DNA of 64,000 nt. It comes from Allacma fusca. Taxonomy: Eukaryota; Arthropoda; Collembola; Symphypleona; Sminthuridae. The notes under the pieces are model-generated. The model had not been told where the DNA came from. It was given only the letters and a program-made list of their open reading frames with translations, and did no database searches. How positions within the stretch are numbered: the first letter of the stretch is position 1; each line of letters begins with the position of its first letter. The position numbers and the translations under genes are program-made. Positions 52,871 to 64,000 of the stretch are shown piece after piece. The stretch is from the NCBI GenBank assembly GCA_947179485.1, contig OX359250.1, positions 36,672,783-36,736,782 of the forward strand. The letters are read 5' to 3'.

Positions 52871-54743
52871 GGGGAAAGTTAGCAGTATAATTGGAACACT
52901 CGTTTGTATACTTTAGCGTGGGGAAAGTGAGCAATAAAAAAAGCGTAGTTGTCTGTGTGCCGTTCGGTAGTGGGGCTGTAAACAGGGAGAAAATATGTTA
53001 ATGTCCCGACCATAGGCGTTTCTCCACGCTGGGACCTAAATACCCCGTCGGATTTGTAGGAACAGATTGGAGAAAGAATGGAGAAGTAATTTTAGGCCCT
53101 ATGCACGATCTGGTATGCACTTAATTTGGTTTAGTGGCTCGGGCTAGGTAGCCATCATTGTTTTTGAAGAGCTACTGGAGCTGGTATCCTTAAGCCCGGA
53201 TGTTCTGAGGCGAGTCCGGAGTTAGGAGGAGATGAGAAAAACGGGAGCAAGTTTATTACATCCGTCATTTCGACAGTACACAAGGCTACTTACAAGATAT
53301 TAGGGCTGAGTTAAGTAAGTTGTGGAAGGGAAGGGAAGAAGTGTGTTGGTGGGAAACAAATGTGAGGAAAAAATCTCTCTATCACATGTGATGGGGTGGT
53401 GTATTAATCATGAAATCCTGTATCATCAGTGTCACTCGCACCACCATAACTCGTAATACCTTCGTCACTGTATTGATCAAAAATCCCAGATCACTGCTGG
53501 ATGATGAAGGGACCTGGTGTGAACAAAAATTCCATTTATGTCCCTGCTCAGCCGTCCTCCTCCCCACGACACTACTTACAAGACAGGTTTTTAGTAAAGG
53601 ACTAAAAACTAAAGACATTTTATTTGACCAGGAGAAAGTACAGGAGGAGAGAGGGGCACCAGCTCCAGTAATTAATACAAGATGGGGGGGGGGGTGAGCA
53701 GTCCTTGACGACGGTCCTGACGTGACAATGACGACGCGATTTTGTTCCCCGTGACAAATGTGAAGGATAATCCCGGAGTGAGAGTTGAGCACCCGTGTGG
53801 TCTTTCCCTCCGGATACACAAACCATGACGGGGGGCTTAGGTATCTGGAGATTATTTATTTGTGGAGGGTGCTCGCTTTCACCATATATTTCCCATGTAC
53901 ACGTGTGTGAGGAGTAAGTTGAAATGAAGTGGGCAATAATTTGAGCCATTTTTTCCCCATACATTTCCACGGATTTGTAATTTATAGCCACTTGAGCTTT
54001 CAGGTTGGACACTCTATTTGTCACTGGGCAATGTATCCATTGGTTTTATGGGTTTGGGTCTCACCGGAATAATAATCGCTAAAACTCCCGAGTCCTAGCC
54101 TCTCCCAGAGCCTCCTTTCCCCAAAGCCACCTCATACCGCAGCAGTTGGGGGGAAAGGGCTCTTTAACACTCTGACGAATATGAACTCCGCATAATTCAG
54201 TATGAATGAGATAAAGTAACGTAGACATTAAGGGTTTTCACACATCTCCCCCCTCTGGAACTTAGAGGCAATAGACTTCTTGACAAAGAGTTAAGTTAAC
54301 GGTGAGAGGACGGTTACAACACTTACAACACGTCCGTGAGTAAGTTAAGGAGGAGATGGGGAAGAGAATCAGTCGATATTTTTATTCTCTTGAAAAAGAC
54401 AAGAAAGAGGGAGGGACGGATGGAGAAACGGAGGAAAGGAGTATTGGATAGATTAGAAAAATCAATATATGTATATGCAGTTCTATAGGATCCTCTCTTT
54501 CTCTCTGCTTTCTCCGGCCTCATAAGTGCCACTGTTACAGAAATACATCCAGGCAAGGGGAGCGGGAGACACGACGATATTTTTCGTATTCCAATTTCGA
54601 TGCAATGTTAAAGTGTATGTGTACTATTTACAAGACAGACAGTTGAAGCTCCAGCATTGTAAAGTCTATGTGTATGCCTCTGTGTGTGCATGTGTGCATT
54701 CGAGGAAAAATACGAGCTGAGAAACGAAAAGGAAAGAAGAAGG

Positions 54744-54777
<34 letters not shown>

Positions 54778-55261
54778 AAGTCTAAAAACGGAAAGACGTT
54801 GGCTCAGTGAGTTCGGCGAGGAAAGGCTTGAGTGAAAGAGTCCATCATGGGGTCTGCTGTCTACAATCTTGCTTTTTTTCTTCCCTTGTAAACCTGGAAA
54901 AAAACCTGTAGACCGTTTGAATAGATTTTCGAACTCTGTTCAAATTTATTTTGATCGCCTTTTATTGCTTTTCTGTACTCGCACTTATTTTTTTATTCCG
55001 ATCCTTCCCATTCTTCGGGGAAGCAGTGCCAGCGGAAGAGGAGCAGTGAGGGACGAGGAAATACCTCCTCAACAGTGTACTTAGTCACTGGGTTTTCTCT
55101 CTCTCTCAAAAAAAAAAAAATACACTGTAATTTAGTTTACTTTCCCCTACACTCAATCCATTATTCTGGCCCTAACCTAAGGTACAGGATTTCCAGGGTA
55201 GGAATGAGATCGGTACACAGACTTGCGTGAGGTAGGGAACAAGGCTGTAAATAAAGTGTAC
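52871..55261. other. No recognised gene; (GA)n and G run
   Basis: The stretch contains an 11-G run at 53684-53694, (GA)n-rich sequence at 54744-54780 and a poly-A near 55108. Overlapping minus frames at 53382-53819 and 53620-54024 are open together. Neither matches a family, and the local GC is somewhat higher than average. Confidence 0.45.
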
Positions 55262-55988
55262 AGTTCTAACTCTCGTGTTCTTGAGGATCCCGCTCTCGTG
55301 TTTCCAGGATCCAGCTCTTATGATCTAAGTCTTGCGTTGGGCAGATCCCCCTCTCTTGTTGTGCAGATCTGACTCTCCTGTTGTGCAGATCCAACTCTAG
55401 TGTTGTGCAGATCCGACTCTTCTCTTGTGCAGATCTAGTTTTGCACACTGTACAGACGGAGTTCGGGCATTGTACACATCTCACAGCTCTTGTGTTGAGC
55501 AGACCTAGTCCCTGCATTGTACAGATCCAACTGCTATTGAGCAGCCCAGCTCTCCTGTGTGGTACAGATCTAGCTCTTGTGTGGTACAGACCTAGCTCTT
55601 GTATGGTACAGACCTAGCTCTTGTATGGTACAGACCTAGCTCTTGTATGGTACAGACCTAGCTCTTGTATGGTACAGACCTAGCTCTTGTATGGTACAGA
55701 CCTAGCTCTTGTATGGTACAGACCTAGCTCTTGTATGGTACAGACCTAGCTCTTGTATGGTACAGATCTAGCTCCAGTATTGTACAGCTCTAGCTCCAGT
55801 ATTGTACAGATCTAGCTCTAGTGTTGTACAGATCTAGCCCTTGTGTTGTGCAGATCTCACTCTTATGTGAGGCAGTTCAGGCTCCTGTGATAGGCAGCTC
55901 TAGTTGTTGTGTTAGGCAGCTCTAATTCTTGTGTTAGGCAGCTCTAATTCTTGTGTTAGGCAGATCTAATTCTTGTATTTGTGTAGGA
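55262..55988. repeat. 22-bp minisatellite, about 32 units
   Basis: From 55563 to 55980 there are 19 units in exact 22-base register. The central eight or so are nearly identical (TACAGACCTAGCTCTTGTATGG), and the units diverge progressively to both sides (GGCAGCTCTAATTCTTGTGTTA on the right). Degenerate units with CAGATC...CTCTTGTTGTG continue left to about 55262. A homogeneous centre with worn edges fits growth from the middle. Confidence 0.97.
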
Positions 55989-58900
55989 TCCTCAACAGTA
56001 GGACTAGGAGGAGCTCTGCCTGCATATGATATAGTTAAGGCCCCTTGAAAAACTTCAATGATTTTGTTCTGGGAACCAATTTATAAAAACTGGGTCAAAT
56101 ATTTACCGGAGTCTTCATCTTTCCCCAATCGATAAATGACTTGCAGGCTTGAAAATATTTACCCTCCATCCCGTACATATCCCTCAATATAAGGAACAAT
56201 GAGGGAGAGTAGAGGCATATGAGGCTGGAGAACCATCTGGGAGGATTGGTCCCGGCTAAAATGGTAATTGATGAGTATTGTATGTAAAATCATTAATCAA
56301 AAGCCGCTGATCTCCATGGGATGAATCCATTTCAACATATTTATTAGTATATTTCCCGGGACATAAAATCTTCATATAATGTAATTAGATACTTGCTTTC
56401 TCAGCATGTGTAATTTATAATATCATGTGTATAGATATATAGATATATATATAGATATATAATATATATGTAAATCAACGGGTCTCTCTATGTCCTACAA
56501 GATTAGAGTAACATCAGCAATTCATTAGTAGCGTGATGGTATGTATGTGTATTTATATGTGTATGGTTTTGCAATTAATTACATGTAATTCATGTCTATC
56601 ATAAATTATATTACAATATACGAGTCAAGATATATTTACTTACACTACTTCCCGGCCATCGTCCCCGATAGCTCTGTCTCCTTGGATTTTGAGAACCCTC
56701 TCGCAAATATAATGGTACATCTCTATATAGGTTCAACATGTTTACAAACATAGAAGTACTAACGTCTTAACAACTACGCCTTCCTTACTCATGTAGGATT
56801 TTTACCCTAGGGATAGTCAGATTTTCTCTTAAAAATACTCAAGTATAGATGTATATAATTATATATAATATTACATAGTACGTACACGATTTCACTTGAT
56901 TCCATTCCCCACTTTCTCCACTTTCTCTTCTTTTAACCCTTTCTCATCTACGCTCACTATTTCCAGGCCCTTCATTCTTCCCTTAAAAAATTGTTGCAAC
57001 TCTCAGGTTTCCCTCGTATTTTGTTTTGTAGTGATTTCCCTGTAAAATGTAGATTCCAGAGTTGATGAGGGAAAGTTCTATATTTACTTGTCAAATTTAA
57101 CGTTGGTTCATTTCATTACCTATGTACACTCACAGGATGCCCCAAGACCCTTCTCTCCCCCCTCAAACTCGGAGGAGACAGAAAGGTATTACAGCCCCTT
57201 GGGTGTATCTACTGTAAACTATACTTAGAATAAAATACAATAATTAAAATTAAGGAAAGGCAATTAAAATATTTTAACAGGTTAAGTTTCTCAATTGGAT
57301 TATTGTAAAATAACAAAATTAGATTAAACACCGGAGTTTGTGTTTCAAGGTTTCTTTCACCAGGAGGATAAGTAAGAGGAAACTTGGAGTATTTCAGTGT
57401 ATTTTGAATGGAACTTATGACTACATGCTTGTACAAATAGCGTCTACTAACTGCATGTTATAGCATGGTTTCAAAACGTACTTACAAAAAGGTACCGGGT
57501 GGCTGGAGATAAGGAATTGAAGGTGTCAGATACTCATTGCCAGGTGAAAGTAAGAGGGACAGAATCCATGAACCTTGTTGTGTGAAAGATTCATGAGATT
57601 GCTAAAGTTACTGTCCGAGCTATACAGAGCCAGCAAGGGGAACTAAGGTCAGTCGGATGGTCACAGAGCTACCGTCACAATGGGGACACATCGAGCGGAA
57701 AAATCAACAAATGTCCCCTGAGCCGGCACGTGGAGGCATATACAATTTCCAGCTTGGAACTCTCAGAGAGAAAAGTCTCTATTTCCCGGTGGTTGTGGGT
57801 CGGATGGAGTACAATTGAAGACAGTTATAAAATTTGGAGGACAGAGGCTAGTCAAATATCATAATCTGGCTTGACAACGAGAGCTCCCACAGGAGGGACA
57901 GTTACCAACGTGAATAATGCTGGTGGTGGTTGGAGAAAGTCCGATGCACAAACTACTCTCTCATTAATCTCTTATTTGTTCCCATTCTTCTCCCTTTCTC
58001 TCATGCCTTTTGTGAGGCTCTGCGGGTAAAAGGGAATACAAATGAATGCGTGACTCCCTTGCATTAAATTCAGTCCGGGCCTCAACATTGTAAATAGTAT
58101 CGTAGCATTCACTGTAATAGCCACATTCATCACCAGTAAATATTCCAAGTCCGTAATAACAAAAAAAAAATATGGGGAGTAATTACATTAGTCCGTCCAA
58201 TTACGACACTCAGTCCCACCGTTGTTCTGTCTGTCGGGGAAATTATTTTGTTTTAAACTCCCAAAAAGAGCTAATGAACTCTCATTTATATTTTGTGCTC
58301 TAATGATTTCCAGGAGACAACCTGCTCCTTTTTAACAGCTGAGGTGTGAGTAATAGGATTGGAGGGTGAAAGTAAATTTTGGAACTTGTACCAGGGAGTT
58401 TTGGGGTGAGTGATTAGAATTTAATTGGTGAGGTTTGGGATGAAAGGATCTGACACTGGCTAAAAATAGTGTATCACTGAGGGTGGGGGAATTATCCCAT
58501 GATCTAGGATTTATTACAGAAATTTACTCCAGGCTTCCTGGCGTTAGTTATTACAGGGCTGGAGGGAAAGTACGGAGAAGGAATGAAATAACGGATTCAT
58601 ATACATAGCCCCGGGTATCCCACACAGTAATAAAATATTCCTATAATTAGTCCGGTGAATGTTGAGTAATTGTTTGTTCCTGCGTAACCAGCAGTGTCCG
58701 AATCGATATGTCTTGGTGTATGAGCTGGGCTGGAGCGACGGAAGAATTTCCCTGCCTATTTAGTAGGGACGGGTTTCACGTCTGAACCTCACATAAGTCA
58801 TATAAGCTGCATAAATCCTATAGAGACTATCCAAGGACTCATTCATGGATGATGATAGTGGTAGGGGAAAAAATGTGGCCGATGATACGAGCTAGTATCG

Positions 58901-59635
58901 AGGAGGGTTTCACTGGAGACAACCTTTCAGGTCCGCCGTGCTCTCCTCATTAAGTCTTAACAAAGCATATTGGGTTCGGTGGAAGACCATGGGAGCTGGA
59001 GACTTGGTATTGTGCCGACACAATCACCCATATCTGTTGCGGATTGGAAAATTGAAATGTAAAGTTGCATATGCAAATGGAGCTGGAGCTATCCAAACGG
59101 TCCCAAGTACTAATAGTATACACGCCCCTCACCGTCAGCCCAACTTGCTCTCCTCTGTAGTCTCCAGCATTGTGGAAAGAGTGAGCACATTTTTCAAATC
59201 CGAGCCCACCCACCCTCCTGCACTCTTGGCGCTTTTCCTCCACTTAAGCACACTACAAAGGAATTAGTACATGTTCGGGAGCACAATGCAGTTCCATAGA
59301 AAATATTCCTGGGAAACTATGTGCGGGGAACATGACTCAGCTCAGCCGCATTTCACTCTGTGTGGACTGTGCAGATAAAATATAGCTAAATAGGAATTGC
59401 AAATTTGCAAATCAGGTCGCATCCCACTGATTCTCTGAATAGGTTAACTACATGAAATGGAATAGAGCCATTTTCCATCCTTTGTCTTCCCATCTTGCTT
59501 TGTGCCTACCACTTTTCCATGTATGAGTGTTTGTGGGGCTGCATTTTAGAGACAGAAAAAAATTTGAAAGAGAGAGAAAGCTCAAAGCATCAAGATAAAC
59601 CAAGAATTCTAAAGAGGAAGAAAGAGGGGAGAGCC
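55989..59635. other. No recognised gene; AT-rich tracts
   Basis: The stretch contains an ATAGATATAT-rich tract at about 56425-56475 and long AT-rich sequence. Motif copies are at 56911 and 57932. The frame at 58938-59267 is matched by an antisense frame over the same bases, and neither shows a known domain. Confidence 0.5.
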
Positions 59636-59752
59636 AGGGAAAGTATCAGAGAAAGCGTCGGTGAAAGTACTAGAGAAAGCACAAGAGAAAGTAAAAGAGA
59701 AAGCTGAAGAGAAAGTAAAAGAGAAAGCACGAGGGAAAACCACTGCGAAAGT
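59636..59752. repeat. 12-bp tandem repeat, GAGAAAGTAAAA type
   Basis: About ten units of GAGAAAGYNNNN run from 59636. The 12-base period keeps two plus frames open, one as Lys/Glu-rich and the other as Arg-Glu-Ser-rich repeats. The GAGAAAGT core links it to the dispersed motif. Confidence 0.9.
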
Positions 59753-61619
59753 AAGGTTGAAAGAGATTATCTCCGAGAGCATATCTATTACAAGTAAAAC
59801 TCAGCACCATAGTCATATTTTCATTTATGTGTGCTTTCACATTTGCAGACCATGTTTTAGTGCCCGTCTGCGGTCTAGTTGATGAAGATTATCTTTTGCT
59901 CTCGTTACTCTCTCTCTCTTCTCTCTCTTCTCTCTCTTCTCTCTCTCTCTCACTCTGCCCGCCCCTCACTCCTGTTCTCCAGTTGCTACTTCTCATTCAT
60001 TACAACTCCCGAGCTCTCCGAACCCGCTCAAATCCTCCGTTGAAATATCTCGTACCTATAAGCAAATCCTGATGTTGCTAAATACTGTTCCCCAGTTTAC
60101 AAATATGATTTCCCACATTGGAGTCCTTATATTAGGGATATTTGGAGCACCCGCCTAGGATTATCTGTATCTGCTTTTGTAGCTCTTGAAGCAGACCGGG
60201 GGGAGAGAAGATTTTACTAAAACTTGTGGTTCAATGGTTTGAGTGGTGCTAGAGTTGCAATAATGATGAGGGAAATATTTCATCAAAGGTTGATATTATG
60301 ATAGTTGAAAATCCACGGGATCATGATTTCTGCACTTACATCAGCAAGTGGCAATATACACTATCCATTGGAAGGATTCCCAACAAAAATTCCATCCCGA
60401 CTCAATCCCCTGTTCAAGTAAACAAGTGGAAGGGATTGAGATATGATATTACAGACAGCTATGGCTAAAGGATCGTGTCTCCTCATGATTAGAATTTTCA
60501 TACTGTCAATGAATCTGGCATTTTGTTTTAGAAAAACTTCCCCTCCCCTGGAATGGGAAAGTGAAAAGTTTCGAGTGTGAAATTCGAGTTGGCTGTAAAT
60601 GGAAAATAGAAAGCTATTTTCCCAAGCCTGATAGGTTGAGGTGAAGATTTTACATTTTACGAGATGCAGTAAACTCGAGAAGTTCACATCGTTTCCTTTG
60701 GTTAGAACAAAGTTACTACTGGGAGGAACATATGTGCTATGGATGTAGGGAGTGAGGGAAAGGCCCCACAGTTCCTAGTCACATGAGGAACATGGGCACA
60801 ACATGAACCCATGCAGTTCATACTTCTCCTCTGCCTATCTCCTCCTGGTGTATTTGCATGCGTCTCTCCTCCTGAGTCTCTCGAAAAGCTATATATGTAT
60901 ATGCCCAGTCCTAGTGTTTTTTAGGGAGGGCAAGACACTGGAGAGTTTACATTTCCAGTCGACTCTGTATTATAAGACCGGATATAAATACAAACTGGCG
61001 GGTTTTGAGACTCGACAGTGTACGACAGTTACGGGAGAATTTGTTCTTTACATACAGATTGCATACAGGAGAGCATACAGACGCTCGTGGATAGATATGT
61101 GCCTGAGTCGGGTGAAAAAGTTAATGGGGTGATTCCCAGTGCCGAAAGAGTGAGAAAATTATCACTTCTCCGGCTCTTTTCGCCAGCTCGATATTTTACG
61201 AACAAATCCTAGCAGCTTTACATGTTCAGCCTCACAAAGAGTCGTAGTCTCTTTCTCTGGATTTTTTTTTGGACCCCTCTCTCTCTCTTTCGCTTTCCAC
61301 GACTTTCTCCAACGCTGTCTCTACGATAGACTCAGGAGAGAAAGTGAGACTGCGATGGCTGATTTGTGACTGTGACTCTTTATATTCCGTTACGTCCAAA
61401 TAACCTCAATCTAAAATCAAGGGAAGGTATCGAGACGCAGTGCCAATCTAAAGATTATGTCCGCATTTCCAAATCGAACCTGAAGTCAAGTTGGGAATTT
61501 TTAAACCCTCCCTACCACAAAACCCTCCCCGATCCCTAAAGCTTTATCGATACCCTGACATTACCATTTCTCCCGAGCTCCGGAGTCACTTTTTCCACCT
61601 ATACCTGTCCGCTCAAGGA

Positions 61620-61702
61620 GCAGGTGAGGTACGGGAATTTCCCCGAGTACCTACATATATACAGTAAGGTGAAGTTCCCTTTGAAGTGCGTACCTCACCT
61701 GC
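61620..61702. repeat. 13-bp perfect inverted repeat, 57-base spacer
   Basis: GCAGGTGAGGTAC (61620-61632) pairs with GTACCTCACCTGC (61690-61702). The spacer contains another GTACCT, so AGGTAC can pair in two ways. Confidence 0.85.
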
Positions 61703-61934
61703 GGAAATGGTTTGTGAAAAATGATAACTCCTCCGTCGACATGCACTTGCACGGGGACTGCCTATTGTTTGGGGCACATTAGGGTCGCTCATTTAATTTA
61801 ATCCCTACTGTGGCTATTGTGAGGGGACGGGGAAAGTAGGGAAAGCTGACAACGAATGATTCGAGGAAAAACCTCATTTATCCTCCTTGAAGGGAAATAC
61901 ACCTGCATTGCATTGTGTATCCCTAAATAATATG

Positions 61935-61938
<4 letters not shown>

Positions 61939-61977
<39 letters not shown>

Positions 61978-61992
61978 TATACACACACACAC
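61939..61992. repeat. Compound (CT)n-(CA)n microsatellite
   Basis: About 30 bases of CT run directly into CA with one TATA interruption. Confidence 0.95.
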
Positions 61993-63247
61993 GGAGTTTC
62001 ACTTAACGAATTTTTTACAACCATGGGCTCCACAATTCATGGGGCTTTCCTTTGGTAAGGGCAAACCCGGCACATGTCTTGAGACTATGGGTGTGTGAGT
62101 GCGTGAGAACCTGGAGGACCGAGGGCTGGGAAAGGATCGGAAGGAGAAAATAGACCATGGCTTTAGTTTTGACTCTAACTGTGACAATGGCTGGTGAAAG
62201 CTGAGCTCGGAGTGGTAATATACATGCTAGCGTATGCTTTCCCCCCCGACTCCTCACCGCACACTATCCATATATAAAGCCGGGAGAGAAGATGCTCCAA
62301 CTACAACTGAGATTCCAGGAGGGGATTTATTTATGACGTGTCCCCAGAGATGTAATGGCCCCTTATTGCACATTGTTGACTGAATGAATGATGAATGCGT
62401 GGAATGAGCTCCCAGCGTTAAAAAAAACCCAAGGAAAATCCTTGTTTTTCCCTCCATGCCTCCTCCCCATGTACTTGGAAATGTGAGGAGAAGGCCTGAA
62501 TAAGTCTGGAACAGCCATGCAAGAGAGGTGATGAACGTACTTCTCCTCCACCGCTGTGTAGTCATAAAATATACTACATGTCTTGCTGACTCTGTGCATC
62601 TTCTTCCACACAATTCACTCTTCACTTGGAAATGAATGAAATAAAAAAAAATCCAAGAGAGGTATTCCTTCCACAGAAACTATACAACCCACCCAGTAGC
62701 TACTGTCCTATGTATGCACACTACGCCCAAAAAAAAAACACCCGAAAAGAATTTTACTTATTTTCCCTAAGTACATAAAACTTGGGCCATGGAAATTTCC
62801 TGTGCTTTCTCCCATGCCCTTTCCCCACCACGGATGGCAACCCAACCCATCATGGAATGTACTACTTTTTGGTGATTCGACAATCAAATTTCTTCCTCCT
62901 CATACCCCCGTTAGCCGTCCATTATTCTCCCATAGAATTGGGAATCTAGCTTGGATTTCTCCCAACAGTTTCAACACCAACATCCATAAACACCATTACC
63001 CGCCTGGTAGCTACTCCTCACTTCTTCTCCGTATCTAGTTCATTTCACCCTATCCAATCCCGTATCCTGGAGCAGAATTCCAATGACATTTGTACACTTC
63101 AACATCACCCATTTCCTAAGACCTGGAACGAGGAGACTCGATAAAGCAACACAAATCCTGTAGCTCCTATTCCTACCACCGCCAACTCTCACCACAAGAG
63201 TCAAGGAGCAACTTCGTCTGCTGTAGCGTGCTAGAAAGGAACACCCT

Positions 63248-63394
63248 TAAACATAACACACTAAAATATAACCCACTAAAACATATCATACTAAAATATA
63301 ACCCACTAAAACATATCATACTCAAATATAACCCACTAAAACATATCACAGTAAAACAACTCCCGCTAAAATAAAACCTGCATAAACACCCACA
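63248..63394. repeat. 15/30-bp tandem repeat
   Basis: Alternating 15-base halves, TAAAATATAACCCAC and TAAAACATATCATAC, form a 30-base higher-order unit that is repeated about three times, then decay to TAAAACAACTCCCGC and similar. Confidence 0.92.
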
Positions 63395-64000
63395 ACTGAA
63401 GGTAGCAAAAAAAGCGGGAGAATTCCCCCTGAACAGCGTCCCAGTCGCACAACATACAATGAGCCTTCAATAAAGTATTTCCAAACCAAGTCTTCACAAT
63501 TCTCCCAAAGCCGTGCCCCTGTCTCGTATTAACGGTAACATCCAATTGACTGGAAAAATCTTTTTCAGTCCCTCATGCATTGCAAGTCGTTGGAGGCCAT
63601 CTCCCTTTGATATCCTTTTTAAAAGTTTTAAAAGTTTTGATACACCACCTCCTTTGGGATTTCCTCCTATTTATTACATTGAAAGGGAAATGAGCTAGGA
63701 CCATTTCATTTCCAAGGGTTTCCGACACCACAGCCTGAATTATTGATGCTCGAGTTATTTTCTGCGACATTTGCCCTCTCTCATCACTGAAACCAATTTA
63801 TACTTTGGAAGCTCCTCTCACAAGAATTCTTCTGACTGGAGCTCCTTCAGTGACTTCGTCCTTTTCCCTTATCCCCCTCCCCTCCCAGAAATATCGGTGA
63901 GAGTTCCAAGCTGGAGGTCCATATGTACGTAACTATGAATCTAATCTAATTTTACTTGTATGATGTTACACTAGAATTGTTTTTTTTTTACAAAACGAAT
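63395..64000. other. No recognised gene
   Basis: Only short frames of about 60 codons on both strands, without motifs. The segment runs off the window end. Confidence 0.5.

Larger units (their letters stand above)
59753..63247. other. No recognised gene; CT/CA tracts and an inverted repeat
   Basis: The stretch contains CT-rich sequence at 59909-59952, compound (CT)n-(CA)n at 61939-61992, and a 13-base perfect inverted repeat at 61620-61702. The minus frame at 60361-60687 (108 codons) is protein-like but unmatched. Confidence 0.5.

Noticed and set aside
53382-54024. Two overlapping minus frames in a GC-richer stretch
   Set aside because: They contradict each other in frame, include a G-run region, and match no known family; kept only as a note.
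59495-59882. Lys/Glu-rich frames resembling a coiled-coil protein
   Set aside because: They come from the 12-bp GAGAAAG repeat, open in two frames with different amino acids.
1-64000. tRNA and rRNA genes
   Set aside because: I looked for B-box-like GGTTCRANNCC words with a matching acceptor stem and for conserved rRNA blocks; none were convincing. A covariance-model scan would be decisive.

Overview
This window looks like animal, probably arthropod, nuclear DNA. It is gene-poor and AT-leaning. It is full of microsatellites and short tandem arrays, has no operon-like gene packing, and carries one clear coding exon that ends at a canonical GT splice donor. That exon (minus strand, 12923 to 11712) encodes a seven-transmembrane protein of the invertebrate gustatory receptor type. 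A frameshifted fragment at 31985-32243 carries the protease-region signature of BEL/Pao retrotransposons, which are known only from animals. I cannot name the species. A hexapod or crustacean fits best, but that is inference.

Layout. 1-9.6 kb: non-coding, with a degenerate array at the left edge, a 25-bp minisatellite (2159-2402), a long imperfect inverted repeat of foldback type (6821-7414), and 14-bp and 23-bp arrays (8851-8920, 9314-9630). 11.0-13.2 kb: the receptor gene, with a possible terminal exon, a polyadenylation signal, and a cluster of a recurring 9-mer just upstream of its start. 13.2-31.9 kb: non-coding, with 17-bp, 9-bp and 22-bp arrays and many GA/CT tracts. 32 kb: BEL/Pao relic. 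32.3-64 kb: non-coding, with arrays of 35, 27, 15, 42, 22, 12 and 15 bp period, several inverted repeats and a G-rich tract.

The most unusual signal is a short motif, GGAGAAAGT (reverse complement ACTTTCTCC), in about 50 exact, scattered copies on both strands, plus many GGAGAAAGC variants. Chance in equal-base DNA predicts about 0.5 copies. The same word is the core of several unrelated tandem arrays here (1-190, 2159-2402, 13042-13204, 16094-16175, 41043-41412, 50595-50630, 59636-59752), so it may seed or mark local duplications. I found no convincing new multi-gene system. Most short open frames lie in purine/pyrimidine-skewed DNA or tandem repeats, and I do not call them genes.
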